In this document: positions 28,267 to 35,257 of the stretch, piece after piece
Numbering within the stretch: position 1 is the stretch's first letter
Layout of the letters: every line of letters begins with the position of its first letter
Assembly (NCBI GenBank): GCA_021740845.1
Contig: JAIOYZ010000015.1
Coordinates: 36,902-100,901 of the forward strand
DNA: 64,000 bases
Direction of reading: 5' to 3'
Origin: Bacteroidia bacterium
GTDB taxonomy: Bacteria > Bacteroidota > Bacteroidia > UKL13-3
Notes under the pieces: generated by a model
Told to the model about the DNA's origin: nothing
Databases searched by the model: none
What the model saw: only the letters and a program-made list of their open reading frames with translations
Program-made: the position numbers and the translations under genes

Positions 28267-28296
28267 TTGACATAATTTAGGCATTAATTAGCTTTG
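28267..28296 (+). promoter_or_regulatory. Bacteroidota-type promoter
   Basis: TTG (28,267) and TAGCTTTG (28,289-28,296) with a 19-base spacer, 14 bases before the ATG at 28,311. Good match to the -33/-7 consensus. Confidence 0.6.
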
Positions 28297-28310
28297 AATA
28301 AAAAAACACC

Positions 28311-28757
28311 ATGTACGAATTATTACTTTCTGTTCACAATTTACTGCGTTGGTTATTTTTAGCAGCAGCAATTTATGCTATGTACCGAGCCTTTAAAGGC
28401 GTTTCTGGCGGCACTCCCTATTCTAAAGATGATAAGACTGCTGGAGCCATCTTATTAGCCGCGGCACACACACAATTATTAATTGGTTTAACCCTTTGGT
28501 TTATTAGTCCAAGCGTACAACAAGCCTTGGCAGATGTGGGTATGGCAATGAAAAGCAAAGGAATGAGATTGCAATTATTGGAGCATCCATTAATGATGAT
28601 TATTGCTGTGGCATTGATTCAGATTGGAAGAATAAAATCCAAAAAAGCCTATGCAGATTCTGATAAGCACAAGAGAAGCTTGATATATTTTGGAGTTGGA
28701 TTAGTTTTTGTTTTATCTCGCATTCCTTGGGGAAGTTCGCCCTTGTTTAGATTTTAA
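28311..28757 (+). CDS. small four-helix membrane protein (cytochrome b-like)
   Basis: 148 residues with about four membrane helices (LLRWLFLAAAIYAMY; AILLAAAHTQLLIGLTLWF; HPLMMIIAVALIQIG; LIYFGVGLVFVLS). Conserved-looking histidines sit at SVHNLLRW, AAHTQ and LEHPLM, the arrangement of small membrane haem proteins, which is why it is usually called cytochrome B. No partner subunit is near. A single-gene unit with its own promoter and terminator. Confidence 0.75.
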   Translation: MYELLLSVHNLLRWLFLAAAIYAMYRAFKGVSGGTPYSKDDKTAGAILLAAAHTQLLIGLTLWFISPSVQQALADVGMAMKSKGMRLQLLEHPLMMIIAVALIQIGRIKSKKAYADSDKHKRSLIYFGVGLVFVLSRIPWGSSPLFRF

Positions 28758-28778
28758 GGTACAAAAGGTTTTGCAAAA

Positions 28779-28820
28779 GAAAGCCCCCAACGTTTTGCGT
28801 TGGGGGCTTTCTTTTTTTAT
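28779..28820. terminator. strong bidirectional terminator
   Basis: A 14-bp perfect stem, GAAAGCCCCCAACG / CGTTGGGGGCTTTC, with a five-base loop and T-rich tails on both strands. It ends the membrane protein gene and, from the other side, the PfkB kinase gene. Confidence 0.9.
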
Positions 28821-28883
28821 TTCGGTTTGAACCAAAAAACAATTTTGGTTCAAGCCGATGTTTATACTAATTTTCTAAACAAC

Positions 28884-29822
28884 TTAGTTTCCGTTGGCCA
28901 TGTTTGCGCCAATATTAAAACGAACCAAGTTTTTAAACGCTTGGATGCGGTGGTCTAATTCTGTTTGTTTTAAATCGATGATACGCTCTGTTCCAAAACG
29001 CTCCACACAGAAAGAAGCCATTGCAGAACCATAAATGATGGCATTCTTCATGTTTTCAAAACTGATATCACCAGTTTTAGCTAAATATCCAATAAATCCA
29101 CCAGCAAAAGTATCACCAGCACCTGTTGGATCAAATACTTCTTCTAGCGGCAAAGCAGGGGCAAAAAACACTTCTTTCTCATGGAATAACAAAGCGCCGT
29201 TCTCACCTTTTTTAATGATTAAGTATTTTGGTCCCATTGCTTGAATTTTAGCAGCAGCTTTTACCAAAGAATATTCACCAGATAACTGACGAGCTTCTTC
29301 ATCGTTGATAGTTAAAACATCTACCAACTTCAAAGTCTCTTTTAAATCGTCTAGAGCCACTTCCATCCAAAAGTTCATGGTATCCATTACAATTAGTCTA
29401 GGACGTTTGCTTAAACGCTCTATAACGGTTTTTTGAACCATTGGAGTTAGGTTACCCAACATTAGGTATTCGCAATTTTGGTAAGCATCTGGAACAATAG
29501 GGTCAAAATCGCCCAAAACATTTAGTTCGGTTACCAAAGTATCACGACTATTCATGTCGGTATGGTATTTTCCGCTCCAGAAGAAAGACTTTTCGCCTTC
29601 TTTTATTTGCAGTCCTGTAGTGTCAACGCCATGTTTATTAAGGTGTTGAATAAATTCATTTGGAAAATCATCACCAACTACAGCCACTAAATTAGTGCTT
29701 TGAGTGAAGTAAGAAGCTGCTAAAGAAATGTAAGAAGCGGCGCCACCTACAATTTTATCTGTTTTTCCGAACGGTGTTTCGATAGCGTCAAATGCCACAC
29801 TACCAACGACTAATAAACTCAT
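28884..29822 (-). CDS. PfkB family carbohydrate/nucleoside kinase
   Basis: 312 residues from the ATG at 29,822 (the frame is open 30 bases further). Ribokinase fold: GGAASYISLAASYF near the start and DPTGAGDTFAGGFIGYL (PfkB signature 2; D in GAGD is the catalytic base). Phosphorylates a sugar or nucleoside; substrate unknown, the AIETPFG opening resembles adenosine/ribokinase-like Bacteroidota enzymes. Confidence 0.88.
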   Translation of the reverse strand: MSLLVVGSVAFDAIETPFGKTDKIVGGAASYISLAASYFTQSTNLVAVVGDDFPNEFIQHLNKHGVDTTGLQIKEGEKSFFWSGKYHTDMNSRDTLVTELNVLGDFDPIVPDAYQNCEYLMLGNLTPMVQKTVIERLSKRPRLIVMDTMNFWMEVALDDLKETLKLVDVLTINDEEARQLSGEYSLVKAAAKIQAMGPKYLIIKKGENGALLFHEKEVFFAPALPLEEVFDPTGAGDTFAGGFIGYLAKTGDISFENMKNAIIYGSAMASFCVERFGTERIIDLKQTELDHRIQAFKNLVRFNIGANMANGN

Positions 29823-29905
29823 GATATTTTTTTTTAAAATTTTATGCTGCAAATATTGCGAAATTAAAAATCAATTCCTATCATTGCATCCCCGAAAGGG
29901 AAAAT

Positions 29906-29979
29906 TCCTTCTTAGCTCAGCTGGTTAGAGCACATGACTGTTAATCATGGGGTCCCTGGTTCGAGCCCAGGAGAGGGAG
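29906..29979 (+). tRNA. tRNA-Asn (anticodon GTT)
   Basis: All stems fold: acceptor TCCTTCT/AGAGGGA with one G-T pair, D arm GCTC..GAGC, anticodon arm CATGA-CTGTTAA-TCATG with anticodon GTT, variable GGGTC, T arm CCTGG-TTCGAGC-CCAGG, discriminator G. CCA is not encoded. The 3' part from 29,968 is the left end of the element's attachment repeat, so the integrated DNA restores the tRNA and supplies the terminator behind it. Confidence 0.96.
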
Positions 29980-29990
29980 CAAAGGCCACT
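29968..29990 (+). repeat. attL core (tRNA-Asn 3' end)
   Basis: Identical over 23 bases to 63,360-63,382. It spans the T-arm 3' strand, the acceptor 3' strand, the discriminator and ten bases downstream. Similarity stops on the upstream side at attR, and after AAAGGCCACT both sides differ for about 16 bases, so the crossover lies within this core. Confidence 0.85.
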
Positions 29991-30006
29991 GTTATTGTGG
30001 GAAATC

Positions 30007-30041
30007 AAAAAGCCTTACAGAAATGTAGGGCTTTTTTTATG
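30007..30041 (+). terminator. terminator behind tRNA-Asn
   Basis: AAAAGCC-TTACA, GAAA loop, TGTAGGGCTTTTTTT. The same terminator recurs at 63,400-63,433 and again from about 63,947, so it is part of the tRNA-linked repeat. The spacer before it differs from the two right-hand copies, suggesting this copy came in with the element. Confidence 0.8.
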
Positions 30042-30086
30042 GTCTAAAAATTTCAGTATCAATTCAAAACCCTTGAATCCCTAAGC

Positions 30087-30123
30087 AGGGGACCAATAGG
30101 GGCCAAAATAAAACAAGGGGACC
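30087..30123 (+). promoter_or_regulatory. AGGGGACC repeats beside attL, candidate integrase arm sites
   Basis: AGGGGACC at 30,087-30,094 and 30,116-30,123 with AGGGGCC at 30,098-30,104, all direct and between the attachment core and the integrase gene. A further CAGGGGAC occurs at 63,290-63,297, close to attR. Position and repetition fit arm-type or excisionase sites; not proven. Confidence 0.35.
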
Positions 30124-30141
30124 TTGTCGTTTGGCAATCTT

Positions 30142-31377
30142 ATGATAGTAACAATGAAATACAGACTCTTTCTTTCTACAAAGAAAACCAATCCCCAAGG
30201 CTATGCGCCTATTTATTTTAGAATTTTCCTCAATGGAAAAGAAGTGGATAAAAGCACTGGTTGTTATATCCAGCCTAGCGAGTTTGAGCGAAAGACGAAA
30301 CGAGTCTTTGGAAATACTCACCAGGTGTTAGAGATTAATTCAAAGCTCAATAAAATTTGTCACTTACTAGACGAGCTTTCAAAACAACAATTGACATTTT
30401 CAGCCTCTTTTAAGCGCATAGAAAGAGTTTTTAATGAAGCTGGAACCAAATGTGGCGGATTTAATTTTGTGGATGTATTCAAAGAATATTTAACCTTTAC
30501 AAAAACAAAGGTTGATTCTGGATTTGATGATGCCATTAAACTACAAACTTACCGGAAACAGGAATTCATGTTTGAGAACATTAAATCATTCCTGGAATAC
30601 ATAAATTTACTTGAGATAGAAAGCTTCCAAGTTGATCAAGCTCTAATGAACCAATTTATGTATTGGTCAAGACAGGTAAATAAACACAGTGTTGCTCACT
30701 CAAACAAACAAATTAGACTAATTAAAGCAGTAATAAAATTTGGTGTAGAGAATGGATATTGCAAGAGTTCAAACATTTTTGGTGTAAAGCTAAAAAATGA
30801 AGTAAAGCCAATTGTATATTTAAACCAGGGCCAACTAACCCAACTTGAAAAAATAAACCTTTGTGGCCACAAATTAGAAAAGATTAAGGATGTTTTCCTT
30901 TTTCAATGTTATACCGGTTTTAGTTATATTGACCTTGAGCATTATTCAAAAGATTGGATTACTGCCGACCTAAAAGGAAATTTGTTTATTCGGTATTATA
31001 GAGGTAAAAACGAAAAACTTTGCTTGGTGCCATTGCAGCAAGAAGCCAAACAAATACTAGATAAATACAACCATTGTTTACCGGTAATTTCTAACCAAAA
31101 GTACAATCAAAATTTAAAGCTCCTTGGCACCTTACTCAATTTTGATATTGAACTAACCACACATATTGGAAGGAAAACTTGTGGGTCCATTTTGCTCAAT
31201 AAGGGAGTAAGTATTTTTACTGTTAAAACCATCCTTGGCCACAGCTCTGTTAAGACCACTGAAACCCATTATGCAGAACTAAATGAATCCGGAATACTTG
31301 GCGATATGCAACAAGCTTCAAACATACATTTGGCCAACAACTTAGAGGATAAGAGTCAATTGAAAATGTTTGCGTAA
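30142..31377 (+). CDS. tyrosine recombinase (integrase), Bacteroidota type
   Basis: 411 residues from the ATG at 30,142. An arm-binding N-terminal domain (KYRLFLSTKKTNPQGYAPIY) and SAM-like core-binding domain precede the catalytic domain: HIGR (H341, R344), GHSS (H367) and the nucleophile in THYAEL (Y377). The first arginine region reads CYTGFSYIDL, the variant seen in many Bacteroidota integrases. It sits directly after attL and is followed by its own terminator. It should catalyse integration and excision at the tRNA-Asn site. Confidence 0.93.
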   Translation: MIVTMKYRLFLSTKKTNPQGYAPIYFRIFLNGKEVDKSTGCYIQPSEFERKTKRVFGNTHQVLEINSKLNKICHLLDELSKQQLTFSASFKRIERVFNEAGTKCGGFNFVDVFKEYLTFTKTKVDSGFDDAIKLQTYRKQEFMFENIKSFLEYINLLEIESFQVDQALMNQFMYWSRQVNKHSVAHSNKQIRLIKAVIKFGVENGYCKSSNIFGVKLKNEVKPIVYLNQGQLTQLEKINLCGHKLEKIKDVFLFQCYTGFSYIDLEHYSKDWITADLKGNLFIRYYRGKNEKLCLVPLQQEAKQILDKYNHCLPVISNQKYNQNLKLLGTLLNFDIELTTHIGRKTCGSILLNKGVSIFTVKTILGHSSVKTTETHYAELNESGILGDMQQASNIHLANNLEDKSQLKMFA

Positions 31378-31473
31378 TGCAAGAAACACGATTTAGTTTT
31401 CACCAAAATTTGGATTAGAATTTCTATTGCATAACATTTGTGTATTGAAGTCTAGGGGTAGACTACTTTCGCT

Positions 31474-31515
31474 GGTCGGTGCATTTCAAACGAAATAGCA
31501 CCGACCTTTTTTTTT
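31474..31515 (+). terminator. terminator of the integrase gene
   Basis: Perfect 9-bp stem GGTCGGTGC / GCACCGACC with a 15-base loop, then nine T. Orientation fits the plus strand only. Confidence 0.85.
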
Positions 31516-31545
31516 GGAACAATATGTCAAAGAACTTTTTTGGTT

Positions 31546-31989
31546 TTAATCTAAACCGGTAATCAAACCATGTAAAATACAAGGTCCAAGCAATGCACCT
31601 GGTAAGTCTGGTTGAACCAATTCTGATTTGCCTTTTTCGGTTGACCTAACTACCAAGTCCTTTTTCTCAAAAGGGCGAAGGTCTTTGATAGTTATGGTTT
31701 CATCCATAAACTTTTCATAATCTTCTTCAAACTTTGTAATGTTTTCACCCTCAATTTTTGGGGTTCTTCCATCTTCTTCCATTACTGCTTTTGTTTCCTC
31801 TCCTTCGCCTTTTTTGGTAGAGTAATTTGCTTGAAGGGTTTTGTAAAACTTATCATGCTCTTTAGCTGTTTTAGAAAGAATATTGACATTGGTAGCAATA
31901 TAATAACCAGCCTGAGTACTAAAACGGCTTAAGCCGGTAACTGCATTGAATAAATCAATTGCCTCTCTTCTTGTGGTTGTGATATCCAT
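31546..31989 (-). CDS. uncharacterised phage-like protein, last gene of the late-type operon
   Basis: 147 residues, not confidently recognised. N-terminus ITTTRREAIDLFNAVTGL and a charged helical body recall the small DUF1617-type phage proteins in length and layout, but this is a weak guess. It ends the long leftward operon, 15 bases after the 108-residue gene. Confidence 0.6.
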   Translation of the reverse strand: MDITTTRREAIDLFNAVTGLSRFSTQAGYYIATNVNILSKTAKEHDKFYKTLQANYSTKKGEGEETKAVMEEDGRTPKIEGENITKFEEDYEKFMDETITIKDLRPFEKKDLVVRSTEKGKSELVQPDLPGALLGPCILHGLITGLD

Positions 31990-32004
31990 TATTTTTGAAA
32001 TTAA

Positions 32005-32331
32005 TTAGTAAACAAAAGTTGCGGTTGGATTTAACTCTTTAAACTTATCTGCTACAATGGTTTTGCATTTGGTAACAATGGCATCGTAGTGAATTTGCAT
32101 TTCAGCTAGATCCTCTGGTGAAATATCGTTGATAGTAAAACCAACTCTTGATTTTTCAAAAGTTTGTTGCTCCTCACCTTCGCCTACTGTTTCTGTTTCT
32201 ACAATTGCACCATTGATTGCCAATTGACCAGCAAAAGTTAAAAATGGTTGAACCTCCAATTCTGGATTTTCAGCAACGTAATTTTTATTTAAGGGATTAC
32301 GAACTAACCCTGTAGATTTAATACCTTTCAT
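32005..32331 (-). CDS. uncharacterised protein of the late-type operon
   Basis: 108 residues, no recognised domain. Soluble, mixed alpha/beta, with an acidic ETETVGEGEE stretch. Its position between the fibre-like gene and the last gene suggests a structural or assembly role; the spacing on both sides is about 15-25 bases. Confidence 0.6.
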   Translation of the reverse strand: MKGIKSTGLVRNPLNKNYVAENPELEVQPFLTFAGQLAINGAIVETETVGEGEEQQTFEKSRVGFTINDISPEDLAEMQIHYDAIVTKCKTIVADKFKELNPTATFVY

Positions 32332-32355
32332 GGTAAATTTTGATTAAATTATAAA

Positions 32356-34560
32356 TTAAGAAAATTGTGACGTTGAACAAGGGATATAAAGAATGGTTGA
32401 ATCAACTTCAACCGCTAATTGGGTGTCAATGCCAAGGGCAGTTAATCCACCATCACCAACCGCACCAGTTGAACCAAATCTCATTCGTGTTGCTGTAGCC
32501 AAACCTCCTGCGCTTAAGTCGCGAGATTGAAAATAACAAGATTTAATAGCTCCGCATCCAGTGGAACCATCAGTAATTTCCAAAACTCCTGCAGAACCTC
32601 TTTTAAAACCTAAATCTTTGGTTCCAAAAGGATTTCCACTGGCATCAGTGAAGAAAAATTCATAATCAGCTCCAACTACCATATTGGTTTTGTTGGTTAC
32701 AAATTGCTCCCAATTACTGGTATAAACTGAAAGCATGTTCAAGGTTGTATCGTATAACAATAATCCAATTGCAGGGGATGAAATTCCATCACGGTTTACA
32801 GTTGTCATTCTTGGAAGTAAGAAACCTTTGACCGTACTATCAATTGCAAATAATGCACTTGCATAATTTGGTACAGCCGTATAATTTTCACCTACAGTTA
32901 TTGAATTTGTGTTGAAGTTCATCATATGACTCGAAGTACTCTTTAGGTCTCTTCCAGTATAAGTGCCAATTGAAAAGCTTGCGATAGTTGCATAACTAGC
33001 AGTCATAAGACCATTATTTAAGACTTTAAACTTACTAACTCCTCCAACTTGTAAATCCATTAAATTATGGGACATTCCATTTAACGCTGTTTCAGTTGCA
33101 TTTAGAAAAAATCCAGTTAAATTTCCTGTTTGAGCACCCCCATTTGTGACAGTATATTCAATACTATTATATCTAACATTAGCATTTCCAGCTGAATTTA
33201 ATGCAATGGTTCCTGTGTGGTTAGTATGGTATAAAGTGCCAGTGGTTGCAGTAGTAATACTACCATCAATATTAATTCCGATTCCAGCAGCAGTTAAACT
33301 GCCAAAAGAAAAAACAGGTCTACCAGATTGGGTATATAATGCTCTGATACTTCCTAAATATACATTAGCTGTTTGGATACTATCGTCTAGCCCACCCCCA
33401 GCAGAACCAGTAAATAATTTATTTGCTTTAAGGCTTGTATATCCACTGCCATCGCCTAAATATATCTCCAATGTTGTTCCATTTGCCTTTATTGCAGGAA
33501 ATAAAACTGTAGCAGGTCCAATTGTTATCAATGGAGCTCCTGTATATGCAGAGTTCTTAAATGAAATTATGCTTGACGAACTCCAAACATTTGCCGTTTT
33601 AACATCTGGAGCTTGTAAAGTATTTGAAATTGTTAAATCTCCTGTATCACCCATTGCAGCTTTTTCAATATCAGCACTATTTCTCCATGATTGGATTTTA
33701 CCACCTGAGCCTTTAACCGTTATTGTTCCATTTTGAGTTATTGTTGAAGTTCCAAATGCCCAACCATTTGAATTATAAAACCCTTGGTCAGCATGATTTA
33801 ATTTAAACTGAACTTGAGTTACCGCATTTAAAAAAGTATAAATATTTGTCGTTACTAGGGCGTAATTACTATTGTTAGGCGTCAAGGTGCCATTCCAAAT
33901 TCCCCCTACATTTGTTGTGTAACTACCTAAAGAAATACCTCCACCAGAAAGATATCCATTAACCAATTTTACAGTTGCATTTAAAGCATTATCCCTGAAA
34001 ATGGCAATAGGATTAATCCCATCACCAGTAACATCCAACCTTGCACTTGCACTGGTATATCCAATGGCAACATTTTTATCAAAACGAATTAATGTGTTTG
34101 AAAAAATTGCATAAGGACTGTTTCCATAAATAGAAGGTCCAAAATAGAAATCATTGCTTGAATCAGTAACAAACCTAAAAGCTCCATTGGCAACTTGTCG
34201 AAGAAATAAAGTATTTGCACCATAAGCATGGCCAACATTTGAACTGCTTGAATACCATTGTGCCGAAGCTCCAAGGTCGTTATATAACAATAATTGAGAA
34301 CCAGCACTAGTACCATTACTCGTGTTTTCGATTAACATTCCATACGAACCATTTCTTTCACCAGTGATTGTAATTGGTGAAGTTACAGTTGACTTTTCAT
34401 AGACATAACTACCAGTAATGTTTTGGTCCGCACTAGGGTCAAAACCAGAACCACCAGAGTTATCCTGAGCAACCCATCTTTTTTGGGAAGCACTCCAAGC
34501 TACAATTTGTCCATCATCTGCGGTTTTTGGCAACAATCTACTATTTGGAATTTTACACAT
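32356..34560 (-). CDS. fibre/spike-like protein, candidate receptor-binding protein
   Basis: 734 residues, rich in G, S, T and N with many short beta strands. The opening KTADDGQIVAWSASQKRWVAQ is typical of phage fibre and structural proteins that begin a display domain. Segments such as IGYTSASARLDVTGDG and LFAIDSTVKGFLLPRMT match the repeats of Bacteroidota phage tail-fibre-like proteins. Probably a virion host-recognition fibre; no tail gene accompanies it. Largest protein of the operon after the two upstream multidomain proteins. Confidence 0.72.
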   Translation of the reverse strand: MCKIPNSRLLPKTADDGQIVAWSASQKRWVAQDNSGGSGFDPSADQNITGSYVYEKSTVTSPITITGERNGSYGMLIENTSNGTSAGSQLLLYNDLGASAQWYSSSSNVGHAYGANTLFLRQVANGAFRFVTDSSNDFYFGPSIYGNSPYAIFSNTLIRFDKNVAIGYTSASARLDVTGDGINPIAIFRDNALNATVKLVNGYLSGGGISLGSYTTNVGGIWNGTLTPNNSNYALVTTNIYTFLNAVTQVQFKLNHADQGFYNSNGWAFGTSTITQNGTITVKGSGGKIQSWRNSADIEKAAMGDTGDLTISNTLQAPDVKTANVWSSSSIISFKNSAYTGAPLITIGPATVLFPAIKANGTTLEIYLGDGSGYTSLKANKLFTGSAGGGLDDSIQTANVYLGSIRALYTQSGRPVFSFGSLTAAGIGINIDGSITTATTGTLYHTNHTGTIALNSAGNANVRYNSIEYTVTNGGAQTGNLTGFFLNATETALNGMSHNLMDLQVGGVSKFKVLNNGLMTASYATIASFSIGTYTGRDLKSTSSHMMNFNTNSITVGENYTAVPNYASALFAIDSTVKGFLLPRMTTVNRDGISSPAIGLLLYDTTLNMLSVYTSNWEQFVTNKTNMVVGADYEFFFTDASGNPFGTKDLGFKRGSAGVLEITDGSTGCGAIKSCYFQSRDLSAGGLATATRMRFGSTGAVGDGGLTALGIDTQLAVEVDSTILYIPCSTSQFS

Positions 34561-34564
34561 GGCT

Positions 34565-35251
34565 TTATCCTTTCTTTTTTAATGAATCCTTTTCTTTTTG
34601 TTTATCGGCTTTTTCCTTGGCTTCCCTTGCTAATTGCTTTTGAAGGAAGTTTTTATCCAACCTGTTTTTTCTCAGCTCTAGTTTTCTTTGAACAATTTCA
34701 CCAGCTATATCCACTTCATGTTCCCAATCCTTACCACCTCTAAAATCGCCATCCTTTGTGGATTGAACAATTAGGATATAAATTTTACCGGGGTTTTCCT
34801 CTGCAAACTTTTTGTATTGCTTAAGGTCAAATCCAAGTGAGTTGATCGAGTCAAAAAACACTACATCAAAATCATTTACAGAAAGACCGGCACTTTTTAC
34901 ACTTTCTAAGTCTTTTGTGATTTTTAGGTTTTCATTGCCAATCTTAAATTGGTTAATTTTTTCTGTTAGAGTTGATCTGTTCCATTCTTCATTAGCGATA
35001 TATAAAACCCTTTGCTTTAATTTTTCTGCTAGGTATTGAGCAAAATTTAAAAGCCAAACAGTTTTTCCATTGCCTGGTTGACCCCAAACCATTATTTGGG
35101 TATCAGAATACAACAAGCCAAATTCCTTGGCGTATTGGCCGTCTAAATCAATTTTCTTGAAATTAAGTTTAGAAATTTCCTGAGCACTAACAACCCCTGT
35201 TAAGGCTGTTGTTTCAGGTTGAACACTGCTCTTATGTTCAACCTTGGCTAA
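34565..35251 (-). CDS. P-loop (RecA-like) ATPase, probably made as a -1 frameshift extension of the ArdC/zincin protein
   Basis: The frame is open through 35,251 with protein-like sequence (SAQEISKLNFKKIDLDG) well before the only usable internal start, a TTG at 35,116. Walker A is GQPGNGKT and Walker B DVVFFDS. Starting at the TTG leaves just 11 residues before Walker A and drops the preceding conserved-looking part. A GGGAAAT slippery heptamer, a 6-base spacer and a perfect hairpin at the end of the upstream frame indicate that these 228 residues are joined to residue 859 of that protein, giving 1,087 in total. Otherwise a 183-residue protein from the TTG. RecA/DnaB-like folds move or remodel DNA; the exact job is unknown. 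Confidence 0.75.
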   Translation of the reverse strand, partial: LAKVEHKSSVQPETTALTGVVSAQEISKLNFKKIDLDGQYAKEFGLLYSDTQIMVWGQPGNGKTVWLLNFAQYLAEKLKQRVLYIANEEWNRSTLTEKINQFKIGNENLKITKDLESVKSAGLSVNDFDVVFFDSINSLGFDLKQYKKFAEENPGKIYILIVQSTKDGDFRGGKDWEHEVDIAGEIVQRKLELRKNRLDKNFLQKQLAREAKEKADKQKEKDSLKKKG

Positions 35252-35257
35252 TTTCCC
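35216..35257 (-). promoter_or_regulatory. -1 programmed ribosomal frameshift signal
   Basis: On the minus strand: G GGA AAT (35,257-35,251) in the phase of the upstream frame, then its stop TAG plus CCA as a 6-base spacer, then a perfect 10-bp stem AGGTTGAACA / TGTTCAACCT (35,244-35,235 and 35,225-35,216) with a 9-base loop. Re-pairing on GGG AAA enters the open P-loop frame at once. A second heptamer in the right phase, C CCA AAA (35,275-35,269), lies just upstream. Confidence 0.75.

Noticed and set aside
33146..33736. A 196-codon plus-strand ORF opposite the fibre-like gene
   Set aside because: Antisense to a long repetitive gene; composition is that of the mirrored Gly/Ser/Thr-rich frame and there is no separate start signal.
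35116..35116. Simple TTG start for the P-loop protein as the only explanation
   Set aside because: An AAGGAA lies before it, so it cannot be excluded, but it would discard ~50 open, protein-like codons and place Walker A 11 residues from the start, while a complete frameshift signal is present.
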